A stretch of 64,000 nt of DNA from Channallabes apus. Lineage: Eukaryota > Chordata > Actinopteri > Siluriformes > Clariidae. The notes beneath the pieces are model-generated. The model was given only the letters and a program-made list of their open reading frames with translations. It made no database searches and had not been told where the DNA came from. The stretch is taken from positions 15,738,151 to 15,802,150 of the forward strand of contig CM060113.1 of NCBI GenBank assembly GCA_030522415.1, in the 5' to 3' direction. A program made the translations under genes and the position numbers. Every line of letters starts with the position of its first letter. The stretch's first letter is position 1. Of this stretch, positions 21,960-33,337 are shown piece by piece.

Positions 21960-23555
21960 CAGTGGTGTGAAAAACTATTTGCCCCCCTCCTGATTTCTTA
22001 TTCTTTTGCATGTTTGTCACACAAAATGTTTCTGATCATCAAACACATTTAATTATTAGTCAAAGATAACACAAGTAAACACAAAATGCAGTTTTTAAAT
22101 GAGGGGTTTTATTATTTAGGGAGAAAAAAAATCCAAACCTACATGGCCCTGTGTGAAAAAGTAATTGCTCCCTGAACCTAATAACTGGTTGGGCCACCCT
22201 TAGCAGCAATACCTGCAATCAAGCGTTTGCGATAACTTGCAACGAGTCTTTTACAGCGCTCTGGAGGAATTTTGGCCCACTCATCTTTGCAGAATTGTTG
22301 TAATTCAGCTTTATTTGAGGGTTTTCTAGCATGAACCGCCTTTTTAAGGTGATGCCACAACATCTCAATAGGATTCAGGTCAGGACTTTGACTAGGCCAC
22401 TCCAAAGTCTTCATTTTGTTTTTCTTCAGCCATTCAGAGGTGGATTTGCTGGTGTGTTTTGGGTCATTGTCCTGCTGCAGCACCCAAGATCGCTTCAGCT
22501 TGAGTTGACAAACAGATGGCTGGATATTCTCCTTCAGGATTTTTTGGTAGACAGTAGAATTCATGGTTCCACCTATCACAGCAAGCCTTCCAGGTCCTGA
22601 AGCAGTAAAACAACCCCAGACCATCACACTACCACCACCATATTTTACTGTTGGTATGATGTTCTTTTTCTGAAATGCTGTGTTACTTTTACGCCAGATG
22701 TAACGAGACACGCACCTTCCAAAAAGTTCAACTTTTGTCTCGTCAGTCCACAAGGTATTTTCCCAAAAGTCTTGGCAATCATTGAGATGTTTTTTAGCAA
22801 AATTGAGACGAGCCTTAATGTTCTTTTTGCTTAAAAGTGGTTTGCACCTTGGAAATCTGCCATGCAGGCCGTTTTTGCCCAGTCTCTTTCTTATGGTGGA
22901 GTCGTGAACACTGACCTTAATTGAGGCAAGTGAGGCCTGCAGTTCTTTAGATGTTGTCCTGGGGTCTTTTGTGGCCTCTCGGATGAGTTGTCTCTGCACT
23001 CTAGGGGTAATTTTGGTCGGCCGGCCACTCCTGGGAAGGTTCACCACTGTTCCATGTTTTTGCCATTTGTAGATAATGGCTCTCACTGTGGTTCGCTGGA
23101 GTCCCAAAGCTTTAGAAATGGCTTTATAACCTTTACCAGACTGATAGATCTCAATTACTTTTGTTCTCATTTGTTCCTGAATTTCTTTGGATCTTAGCAT
23201 GATGTCTAGCTTTTGTGGTGCTTTTGGTCTACTTCTCTGTGTCAGGTAGCTCCTATTTAAGTGATTTCTTGATTGAAACAGGTGTGGCAGTAATCAGGCC
23301 TGAAATTGAACTCAGGTGTGATAAACCACAGTTAAGTTATTTTTTAACAAGGGGGGCAATTACTTTTTCACACAGGGCCATGTAGATTTGGAGTTTATTT
23401 TCTTCCTTAATAACGTAAACCTTCATTTAAAAACTGCATTTTGTGTTCAATTATGTTATCTTTGACGGTTTTTGATGAGCAGAAACATTTAAGTGTGACA
23501 AACATGCAAAAGAATAAGAAATCAGGAAGGGGGCAAATTGTTTTTCACACCACTG
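21960..23555 (-). mobile_element. Tc1 element A, complete, 1596 bp
   Basis: Starts CAGTGGTGTGAAAAACTATT and ends in the inverted form (...CACACCACTG), flanked by TA at 21958-21959 and 23556-23557. The inverted ends contain further internal repeats. It encodes an intact transposase on the minus strand. Closely related to elements B and C. Confidence 0.95.
22178..23200 (-). CDS. Tc1/mariner transposase, 340 aa, intact
   Basis: Cut-and-paste transposase. An N-terminal paired-like DNA-binding region (two helix-turn-helix parts, about 1-110) includes a GRPT hook at 59-62. The catalytic core has Asp153 (TDET), Asp244 (QQDNDPKH) and Glu279 (NPIE). The 34 residues between the last two give the DD34E signature. 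The length of 340 aa is standard for Tc1. Start chosen at the ATG giving MLRSKEIQEQ; copy C starts MPRSKEIQEQ. No stop or frameshift, so activity is possible but untested. Confidence 0.95.
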   Translation of the reverse strand: MLRSKEIQEQMRTKVIEIYQSGKGYKAISKALGLQRTTVRAIIYKWQKHGTVVNLPRSGRPTKITPRVQRQLIREATKDPRTTSKELQASLASIKVSVHDSTIRKRLGKNGLHGRFPRCKPLLSKKNIKARLNFAKKHLNDCQDFWENTLWTDETKVELFGRCVSRYIWRKSNTAFQKKNIIPTVKYGGGSVMVWGCFTASGPGRLAVIGGTMNSTVYQKILKENIQPSVCQLKLKRSWVLQQDNDPKHTSKSTSEWLKKNKMKTLEWPSQSPDLNPIEMLWHHLKKAVHARKPSNKAELQQFCKDEWAKIPPERCKRLVASYRKRLIAGIAAKGGPTSY

Positions 23556-23775
23556 TACATCGGTAATTTAAGCTTTGTACATTAAAATGTACTTCAAAAT
23601 ATGTTCTTCGAAATATTCCTTTTCAACCAGCAAAATGATGAGAAAAACAACATTTTCCACATTTGGCTCAACACGTTTCAGTTTTACCCCAGTAAAAAAA
23701 GCTATTCCAACAGTAAATAATCTAGCAAAATTGTCAAATTATATGTTTTACATGCCAAGTACCTTAGTACATATA

Positions 23776-25402
23776 CAGTGGTGTGAAAAACTATTTGCCC
23801 CCTTCCTGATTTCTTATTCTTTTGCATGTTTGTCACACTTAAATGTTTCTGCTCATCAAAAACCATTAACTATTAGTCAAAGATAACATAATTGAACACA
23901 AAATGCAGTTTTTAATGAAGGTTTACGTTATTAAGGGAGAAAAAAACTCCAAATCTACATGGCCCTGAGTGAAAAAGTGATTGCCACCCTTGATAAAAAA
24001 AAATAACTTAACTGTGGTTTATCACACCTGAGTTCAATTTCTGGAGTCACCCCCAGGCCTGATTACTGCCACACCTGTTTCAATCAAGAAATCACTTAAA
24101 TAGGAGCTACCTGACACAGAGAAGTAGACCAAAAGCACCTCAAAAGCTAGACATCATGCCAAGATCAAAAGAAATTCAGGAACAAATGAGAACAAAAGTA
24201 ATTGAGATCTATCAGTCTGGTAAAGGTTATGAAGCCATTTCTAAAGCATTGGGACTCCAGCGAACCACAGTGAGAGCCATTATCCACAAATGGCAAAAAC
24301 ATGGAACAGTGGTGAACCTTCCCAGGAGTGGCCAGCCGACCAAAATTACCCCAAGAGCGTAGAGACAACTCATCCGAGAGGCCACAAAAGACCCCAGGAC
24401 AACATCTAAAGAACTGCAGGCCTCACTTGCCTCAATTAAGGTCAGTGTTCACGACTCCACCATACAGTAAGAAAGAGACTGGGCAAAAACGGCCTCCATG
24501 GCAGATTTCCAAGGCGCAAACCACTTTTAAGCAAAAAGAACATTAAGGCTCGTCTCAATTTTGCTAAAAAAACATCTCAATGATTGCCAAGACTTTTAGG
24601 AAAATACCTTGTGGACCGACGAGACAAAAGTTGAACTTTTTGGAAGGTGCGTGTCCCGTTACATCTGGCGTAAAAGTAACACAGCATTTCAGAAAAAGAA
24701 CATCATACCAACAGTAAAATATGGTGGTGGTAGTGTGATGGTCTGGGGTTGTTTTGCTGCTTCAGGACCTGGAAGGCTTGCTGTGATAGATGGAACCATG
24801 AATTCTACTGTCTACCAAAAAATCCTGAAGGAGAATGTCCGGCCATCTGTTCGTCAACTCAAGCTGAAGCGATCTTGGGTGCTGCAGCAGGACAATGACC
24901 CAAAACACACCAGCAAATCCACCTCTGAATGGCTGAAGAAAAACAAAATGAAGACTTTGGAGTGGCCTAGTCAAAGTCCTGACCTGAATCCTATTGAAAT
25001 GTTGTGGCATGACCTTAAAAAGGCGGTTCATGCTAGAAAACCCTCAAATAAAGCTGAATTACAACAATTCTGCAAAGGTGAGTGGGCCAAAATTCCTCTA
25101 GAGCGCTGTAAAAGACTCGTTGCAAGTTATCGCAAACGCTTGATTGAAGTTATTGCTGCTAAGGGTGGCCCAACCAGTTATTAGGTTCAGGGGGCAATTA
25201 CTTTTTCACACAGGGCCATGTAGGTTTGGATTTTTTATCTCCCTAAATAATAAAACCCCTCATTTAAAAACTGCATTTTGTGTTTACTTGTGTTATCTTT
25301 GACTAATAGTTAAATGTGTTTGATGATCAGAAACATTTTGTGTGACAAACATGCAAAATAATAAGAAATCAGGAGGGGGGCAAATAGTTTTTCACACCAC
25401 TG
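23776..25402 (+). mobile_element. Tc1 element B, complete ends, dead gene, 1627 bp
   Basis: Same ends as element A, flanked by TA at 23774-23775 and 25403-25404. It faces the opposite way from A and lies 220 bases from it. Confidence 0.95.
24156..25184 (+). pseudogene. Tc1 transposase, broken in three places
   Basis: Aligns end to end with the 340-residue protein of element A. Damage: a TAG at about 24360 (after ITPRA), a four-base insertion near 24467 (CCATACAGTAAG where A has CCATAAG), and a TAG at about 24597 replacing the Trp codon of the DFWEN stretch. The catalytic part from TDET onwards is open to 25184. Confidence 0.93.
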
Positions 25403-26275
25403 TATTCAACAACCGCATAAACATACAAAACTGCAGTGCCCTAAAGCAAAACAATATGTACTGTAAATGAGCCCTTTAACGTTTCTTGCACTTACTATGG
25501 CAACAATGACTACCCAGATAGCACAGGTACTTCGCGGAGACGTCTGCTAAAGATCGCATCATCTGGTGAACATCGCGTTCATTTTTTTATAGTCGTATTT
25601 TGATCGTTGGTAGATCGCCTGTTTGAGCTGTTAAATGATGCATCGTCTTTACGTCTATACGTCGTAACTTTATTGTCTGAAATTTGCTTGTATGTGGCCG
25701 GGAAGCTGCAGCATCAGAGCATCAGCTATGACTTGAATGATTTAAGGGGAAATACGTGATTTTTTTTTTTTTGTGTGGCGGAAACGGGCTTCTGAAGTTT
25801 ATTCAGAAGAACTACATGAAGAAAAAAATATCTGACGTTAATTAAGTGTAATTGGGAAAAGACTGGTTTATATTTATTAAATTATTGTAATTTCTTTTAA
25901 ATTATTCTTTGAAATTATTTTTCTTTCTTTTAACTTACAGCTTCAGCCATCACGAATCCAATCCTTCAGTCTCTGACAGAATCGGCTAAAAAATTAATCA
26001 AAGATTTCCTTAGCTTGGCCCCAGCGGGGATGTAATTTTTTGTTATTTGTTATGCATGCATGCAAAAGTAAAATAATATTGTTCTTTTTGCTGTTTATGT
26101 CCACCATTTAATAATTATTTAATTATCAATAATTAAAGCTGCTTACATCGCACGCACTTTCACTTTTAAAAAAAATGCAGTGTTTAATCAGCAAGTATAT
26201 GTCGCCTCTCTTTATGATAGAGGAATATTATGAGTGAAATAAAGCTGCTCATATCGGGAGCCTTTTTATAAAAGG
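25403..26275. other. Unassigned, AT-rich
   Basis: No gene seen. ACCCAGATAGCAC at about 25513 starts a stretch like MITE sequence seen in other fish. The rest is A/T-rich. Confidence 0.4.
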
Positions 26276-26970
26276 TGTAAGGATTTCTTGGTTTTTGGTA
26301 GACCCCCTTTTTGTCTACTCAGTGCTCCGCCTGTATTCTGCTGTCCCGCCTGGATCCAGGGAACCCCTCAATGAATCACACAGACCAGTGCTCAGTGAGA
26401 CGTTCAAAGTTTATTGTGGAAAACAGGAGTATATATATGCACACACACACAAAAGTATCAAAAGAAAGAGCAGGTGGTTATATCTGGTCCATAATGTTTA
26501 TAAAAGATAATCATGGAGAAAAATAGGAGCTTGGGAGTTGTTCTTCGTTAGGAGCCTCCAACGGTTTTACGACCTGAAAATAGATTATACTAAGGAATGT
26601 GTTTGCTGATAGTGCAGCGTGTCGAGGTCAAAGAAAGAAAGCACTGTGTTCTCGTGCACACATAATATCATGAAATACACTAGAAATTAAATATTCCCTA
26701 CAAAAGGGGAGATTAGAAGGGAAAAAGTGAAAGTGTGTACAAACAACGAAGCACAATGCATGTGTGTGAATGGCCAAAATGTGGTTGTGAATAAGCCTTT
26801 TATTGAATGTAAAACGTTCGCGTGAACCCGCGGCGCGCGTGTGCACTCTTTCACTTTGCCGAGTTTTGATAAAGTTTTGATAATGTCAGATGAACGCGCG
26901 TGCCGATACAACAAAAAATACAACAAACACAAATTTACACGTGTTAAATGCATGCATGTACACAGGGCGG
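26276..26970 (-). repeat. Possible solo LTR
   Basis: On the minus strand there is a TTTTATAAAC TATA-like box (about 26497-26506), AATAAA 90 bases later (about 26411-26416) and an end in CCTTACA at 26276. The 5' end (TG near 26965-26970) and a target duplication are unclear, so this is tentative. Confidence 0.35.
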
Positions 26971-27064
26971 CCGCTCCCTATACGCAGAGTACGCAGTCTG
27001 CGTAGGGCACCAGCTCCCAGGGGGGCACCATCCTAGCAGCTCAAATAAAAAATAAAAATATTAT

Positions 27065-27555
27065 AATAAAAAATGCCAAGATGGCGCAGGTGAGGTCGGC
27101 TGCCGTCACGACTGCTCCGACCACCTTTTCTTTGTTTTTGTTCTTTAAGTTAGTTTTCAGTGTTTTAAAATCGGCAAAATCATCACCATGGACTACATTA
27201 GGTATGATAGAGACACTCTTGTTTCTATTGGTATACAATGTACTCACAATTCGACGGTTTTAACTCCGGATCCGAGCTGGCCGAGTGAGATCTTGAGGGA
27301 GAACAAAGGACGCGACGCGAAGCGGCGGCCCCGAGGGAAACGAGCCGGCGTCAGGAACAGGCTGAGAGCCCGTGCACACCGCACACCTCTGCCTAGCATC
27401 CTGCTCGCCAACGTCCAGTCACTGGAGAACAAACTCGATGACCTCAGGGCCAGGATAAAGTTCCAGAGAGACATTCGGGACTGCAACCTCCTCTGCTTCA
27501 CCGAGACATGGCTGAACCCAACGGTGCCAGACCACGCCATACAACCAGCCGAGTT
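27065..27555 (+). mobile_element. 5' fragment of a LINE (5' UTR and ORF start)
   Basis: Begins with an AAGATGGCGCAGG-type 5' end. The frame from 27188 reads KRAGVRNRLRARAHRTPLPS, LLANVQSLENKLDDLR and CFTETWLN, the start of an apurinic-type endonuclease as found in fish CR1/L2-like LINEs. It breaks off at 27555, where another repeat follows, so endonuclease and RT are missing. Confidence 0.6.
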
Positions 27556-27955
27556 CAAATTCAAATACAAATTTTATTTGTCACATACACAGTCATACAC
27601 AGTACGAAATGCAGTGAAATGCTTATATGACCGCCAGTGACCTTAAAAATAAAATAAACTTATACGTAAGCAATAAATATGAATAAAAAGAGATACTAAA
27701 GAAAATAAACTTAACTAGTAAGATAAACTGTACAAGTAAGGGCATGATAAAAATATTACAAAATATAGAAATATATAAAATAAAAAATAAAATAATAATA
27801 ATGATAAAATTTGGATATATATATAAAATTTGAAAGTGGCAGTATAAAAAAGTGACTTATTAAAGTGTCTTGTGCAATGGTCCAGATATATAAATATGTA
27901 GTGCAAGTGTGTATGAATGTGTCCATGATTGTCCAGTCAATGTTTAAAGGAGACA
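27556..27955. repeat. Interspersed repeat with AT-rich body
   Basis: ATTTTATTTGTCACATACAC followed by AGTCATACACAGTACG and AGTGAAATGCTTAT is a repeat I recognise as common in fish genomes, family uncertain. The body is A/T-rich up to the edge of the duplicated unit. Confidence 0.45.
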
Positions 27956-28697
27956 TATAGATGTCGCCATTAAAAACCTGCGTTTCGAGAAAAGGGATCC
28001 CGTGACTTGCCGCGGCTTTGCGCGGCTGCGTGCGGGAAGCTGTGAACATGCCCTTCATTACCTGTAGGGGGCAGTCGTGTTTCAGTCTGAAGTATTGTGT
28101 GTCTACTGAAGCCGAAAATGTGTGCAAATTAAACTGCGCATGCGTGTTTGGAGTCGCTGTGCCCGCGCTGTGTATCAGTCGGTTGGGAATCATCACGGAG
28201 GTTACAACACGGAGTGGCTGCAGCTGGAGTTTGTCGTGTTCGAGGTAAGTTTAGCTTTCTTTTTTGGATGTGATTCTCGCTTTAATGACTCCCAATTAAT
28301 GTTCATCTTAATCTCAGGACGTACAATTAGCAATTTCAGTTTTTAATAGTGTGGAGATTCACAAAACACCGTTTTCGTGTAAAAACCTGAACCTACGGAG
28401 CCCCCATGGGTCCTGTGGTAAATAAATAAATAAATAAAATAATAACGAACTGAGCGCGCGGATTAATACACCGAGATGTGTGTTTCTTACCCCCACCCCG
28501 AGTGAAAACGGCGTGTTCAGACAAAGGCTCGCCAGTTAGATGCCATTTCTGAACAAACTGAGTCGTGTGTTAAAGCATTAAATGGTAAAAGAGCACTAGC
28601 AATAAACGTTTTTTTTTCTGAAGCCGAACTTTATTAATGAGTTACGAGTAAAGAACCTGTACATATGTTCATGCAGTATTGACAGCAGCTCTAAGTT

Positions 28698-29196
28698 ACT
28701 GCGGTAAAGCCAGCCGCGGTTCAGAAAAACACGGTCAAGCCAACCGCGATTGATTTTAGTGCGCGCGCATATTACAGTGATTACGGTAGTTTCATGAACA
28801 ACACAGAGAGAATGCCCCATATCTGAAAAATGCTGCAGTAAAATAGTTTCATATGTGGTGTGTATATAGTATGGGACGTCCTGAATAAGAACTGATCATT
28901 GTTTTTTTCTACTTATTAGAAATGGGGTCTTTATACCCCTTTAAAATGTAATAATGCCCCATATCTGAAAAATGCTGCAGTAAAATAGTTTCATATGTGG
29001 TGTGTATATAGTATGGGACGTCCTGAATAAGAACTGATCATTGTTTTTTTTCTACTTATTAGAAATGGGGTCTTTATACAGTTGTCTCTGTGTCGGTCCT
29101 GAAACTACCGTAATCACTGTAATATGTGCGCACACTAAAATCAATCGCGGCTGGCTTGACCGTGTTTTTCTGAACCGCGGCTGGCTTTACCGCAGT
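28698..29196. mobile_element. hAT-type MITE with ~108-bp inverted ends
   Basis: Ends ACTGCGGTAAAGCCAGCC and its complement, nearly perfect over about 108 bases. The 8-bp target duplication is TCTAATTT (28690-28697 with one change, 29197-29204). The inverted copy of the unit, near 55962, has a single uninterrupted TCTAATTT. Inside, a block of about 134 bases (28812-29075) is tandemly doubled. Confidence 0.8.
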
Positions 29197-30118
29197 TCTA
29201 ATTTGTCTAAATCGCATTGCAGACAATAAAAATAAGTCGAGTCATCCTGTGACCCTGCATGCTTAATCTTTGCACACATGATTCTTGCTTCTCACTTTTT
29301 CCTTAATCCCTCACTGTTCTATCTTGTATTTTCTAACGGTGTCAGAAACTTTGTGTTAGTAGCACTGCTTGACATGCTTGATGCCTTCCTCTTTTGTAAT
29401 TTGCTTTGGATAAAGGCAAACTTACAAAAGATGAATAAATGCCTAAATGTAGTTGTACGAATAAAAGATTATGTAATGATACAATGTAAATATTTTCACA
29501 GAAACAAAGTGTAAAGATGAGACGTGAATCTGAAGAGGATCTCTTTGATGATTGCCTGGTAAAGCATTGTTTTCTTATTAATTATACAATTTATTAATAC
29601 CTTGAATATAGTGTTTGTTGTATTGGACAGAAGCATATAAATGCAAATGAATATATAAATATGAGTAATTATTGAACGAATTTTCATGTTTGGACTAACC
29701 CTTTAAATACAAACTCAGCATTCATCATAGGATTTCCTGACACTGTAAAGCCATCTCATGCCATGTTTTACTGATGCAAGATTAGTGCTAAAGCAATTTA
29801 ACCCAAGTTTAACAATATGAAGTATATGAAGTGATGGTCATTTTTTTATTATCATTTATTTTTATTTTATTTTTTTCTCAATGAAGTCAGCACAGGTTGA
29901 AGCAATTCAGAATTTTTTTGTTTCTCAAAATAAATGATTTATTTTCTTGTAAATTTTATGCAGGGGGACAGACGAAGTGACACCTTCTTAAAATCCTTGT
30001 CGTCCGTGATGTTGAAGGGGAAGAACCGGTTGGTGTATCCATAATCCTTGAAGGAGAGGCTATTTTCAGAAAGTTCTTCTAGAACTTGATGGGATTAAGC
30101 TATCACCAAAAGTGCAAG

Positions 30119-31084
30119 TGTAACCGGTCTATTGCTGACCGCTGTCACTCTCTTCTGCGTTGTGTTCTAAGAAGACCAGGACACTTGCTACTGCTGTTCA
30201 CCAAAACTGGTTTATTGATGCTCTCCGTCCACCTCTCACCAGTATATGCAGCTCAAACTCCTGTGTATTAATATCAACAAGTTGATATTACAAGGCTGTG
30301 GGCAATTCTCAACAGGCACACTCCTCTCACCAGCATATGCAGCTCAAACTCCTGTGTATTAATATCAACAAGTTGATATTACAAGGCTGTGGGCAATTCT
30401 CAACAGGCACACTCCTCTCACCAGCATATGCAGCTCAAACTGCTGTGTGACAATTTAACAAAATATTTCTTAATGAAATATTAAATTTAACTACACAATT
30501 CAATAATAAAACAAAAAACAATAAACAAGATGAATAAATTAAAAACAATAGCCAGCAATGGCAAAAACAAATGGAATACCTGTGTATCAATATCAACAAG
30601 TTGATATTACAAGGCTGTGGGCAATTCTCAACAGGCACACTCCTGTATAATACAACACATGTTAATATGGTTCTGAATTTTTAGTCAGCTAACACATACA
30701 CACATGCAGCCCACATAATATATAATACAACATGTGCATTCACACACCAAAACATGCAACAGAACACTGCATACTGTCTTAATATTATTTACAAGAAGAA
30801 ATTAACAATATTTCTAAACTTTATTTGCTCTTAAAACCGAGAGCTCTGAAAAGCACCTACCTCTCACCAGCATATGTAGCTCAAACTGGCGGGAGGCATG
30901 CACTCACGTCAAACTGGCGTCAAGACAGCCATGATTGTCAAAATAAAAGTCTCTAAACGGTCAATAACAAAAACCAACATATTTTGCTAAATAAAAGACA
31001 GAAATCAACCAATGTAAATAGGATTTTAGTGAAAAAGCACATAGTGCATTACACTAAGATTTTATTCACTATGAACCCGCTACA
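30119..31084 (+). repeat. Solo LTR, 966 bp
   Basis: TGTAACCGG...CCCGCTACA with a 4-bp target duplication CAAG (30115-30118, 31085-31088). Unit 2 (about 36063-36072) and the inverted copy (about 53355) show the empty site. The parent retroelement is unknown; a 4-bp duplication fits retrovirus-like integrases. Confidence 0.8.
30232..30450 (+). repeat. 91-bp tandem repeats in the solo LTR
   Basis: Two full units of 91 bp and part of a third, with a further partial unit at about 30576-30645. Each contains the palindrome ATATCAACAAGTTGATAT. Confidence 0.8.
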
Positions 31085-31477
31085 CAAGCTTTAAAGATGA
31101 AGTTATCATCTTAAAACATTTGATTTGGCTTGACTACAAGTGTTTACATGTTGTGTTTACATGTTCAGCTTAAAATGTTTTCATGCATTAAGGTTTCAAT
31201 GGCATACTTTTAAGTGCACTAGTCCAGAGTGCTGATTTGAAAGTTGCAACTTCACTGCTTCAGAGGGCTATTACGTTTTAACGTTTATTCTACAGTTTGT
31301 TTAAAGTATTTTCTGCTGCATTTTATTTCTAAATGAATGCTGTATTTTATTTATTTATTATTTTACACAATTTTGTTTAAAACAAGTATTTCAGGCCCTG
31401 GTGCCGTGCAGTTTTTTTCTATGGATGCAAAATTTAGCTGAATGCACTTTTATTAAAAAGACAACTTGGATCTAGAC

Positions 31478-32187
31478 CAGGGGTGGGCAAACTTTTTGAT
31501 TCGTGGGCCACATTGAGTTCTAACATTTGACAAATGGGCCGGAACAGGAGCAGATACTGTAGATGGCATGCTTTGGTCTCCACCATACATTCTTTTAGAA
31601 ACTCGCCTTCAGACAGTGGTTTGCTGGCCTTTGCTATTTTAAATGAAAGCATAAAACTGACCTTGGTACTTGACTCTTGAATGGCAGTTTGACAGTGAAA
31701 AAAACTTTGCTGAGCCTTCAAATTAGCTGCAAACTTCTCAGCAGCAGCTTCCTGTTCTTTTGTTGACAGCTTGCTAGCATAGTTAGCGTGCTTTGTGGCA
31801 AAGCGACGGCTAATATTATACTTTTTAAAAACCGCCACAGTTTCTTGGCATATCAGGCAGATGATCGGTGTTCAATGAAAAAATATTTAGTTGTCCTTAT
31901 TGAACACTCGACATACTTTGTTCACTTTCCTTTTCTTGGGTCGGCTCATCTTCATAGAGGGGCGGTGGGTCAAAAGGTAAAGTGCAAACGTGGAGTAATA
32001 GGCCTAGGTTTCACCTCAACAAAGCCAATATATCTAGAGTGTGCTATCTAGTGAGGAAACATCAGAATTGCAGGGGAAATAAAACATTAACAAGGTTAAT
32101 TTATTGAATTTTTTCAAGTTTGGCGGGCCGAATCAAAACATTTAACGGGCCGCATGTTGCCCCCGGGCCGTAGTTTGCCCATGCCTG
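31478..32187 (-). mobile_element. Non-autonomous hAT element with transposase fragment
   Basis: Ends CAGGGGTGGGCAAAC and GTTTGCCCATGCCTG (one mismatch), 8-bp target duplication ATCTAGAC (31470-31477, 32188-32195). The minus-strand frame 31838-31434 reads NISRRFATKHANYASKL...SFKIAKASKPLSEGEFLKEC, the N-terminal region of a hAT transposase. The catalytic part is absent. Empty sites are at about 36450 and, inverted, about 52975. Confidence 0.85.
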
Positions 32188-33249
32188 ATCTAGACTGTGA
32201 ATGTCACAAATATTTGGTAATGTTGGTGAATAAACTGTTTAATTATATTTTAGTTGTGTGATTTATGAAAGATATAGATGAAATAATTACTTAAGTTTCT
32301 TTCCAAAACATAAATTAGCAATGTTTACATTATTATAGGGTAATATAAATTGATAAAACCAAGTAAGGGAAAATCTCACAAAACAAAATGATAGTAATTT
32401 CATAAAATCAAGGTTCCTGCTGATACAACAATGCATTAACTTTAGATTTATTTAAAATAATCAAGTAATTTGTGCATTAAGTATAATTATGTAACTTTTA
32501 CTTGATTTATTTTATTGTTAATTTAATTAAGTAGATTTTACCTGACAATTACGGGTGAGTTTGTTTGTAGCATGTAGTAAAGTGTATGTGACACAAAAAT
32601 ATACAGTATATTTGTAATATCGTGCAATCTCTGCTATCCGCTAGCAAACTTGAGCGATTCTTTTATTTTTTATATAATATAAAGTATGTTTACAGTATAA
32701 ACTTTCTATGTACGGGTCCAATCAGAAAAATTTAACCAGAAAACAGCATATTACATTGATTACATTGTCCTGAGGCTGGACAATGGAATAAACTGTGGGA
32801 TAAACTGTAGAACTGAACAGAATTTTTTTTTCCATGTGACTTGAAAAGCCTTCCATCTAGTTAAATATAAATATTAAAACTCTGATCATGTTATCTAGTT
32901 TAATTTCGTGTTTTCGCTACATAAATAAGACAGTAGGTTCTCTATTCAACCCCTTAAAATTTCAAATGTAATCTAAAAATGGCCTAGCTTGTACAGGCTA
33001 CTATACGCTCATCAGCAGTCGGCGCCCCGCTGTAACCAGCAGATCAAAGGAGCAGTTATCGGCTGACACGTAGCCTTCTGAGTTTGGAGACCCACAGAAC
33101 CCCCACTGTAATTCCCCCATCTCACCTTTCATTCACATAAGGTGTGAAGTTATCAAACCGGTTTCCGGGAATGGGGTAGAATTGGGGGGTTTTAAAACAA
33201 ACGAGCAGGCGTCTCTGCCTAAAATGTTTTTCGCCAGCAAAACACCTTT

Positions 33250-33257
33250 CTCCTCTC

Positions 33258-33333
<76 letters not shown>
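33250..33333. repeat. CT then TA microsatellite
   Basis: (CT)n followed by (TA)n; the same compound repeat recurs at 38874-38952 in unit 2. Confidence 0.9.

Positions 33334-33337
<4 letters not shown>

Noticed and set aside
30232..30650. Regular 91-bp repeats as a CRISPR-like array
   Set aside because: No spacers; simple tandem repeats inside an LTR of a eukaryotic genome.
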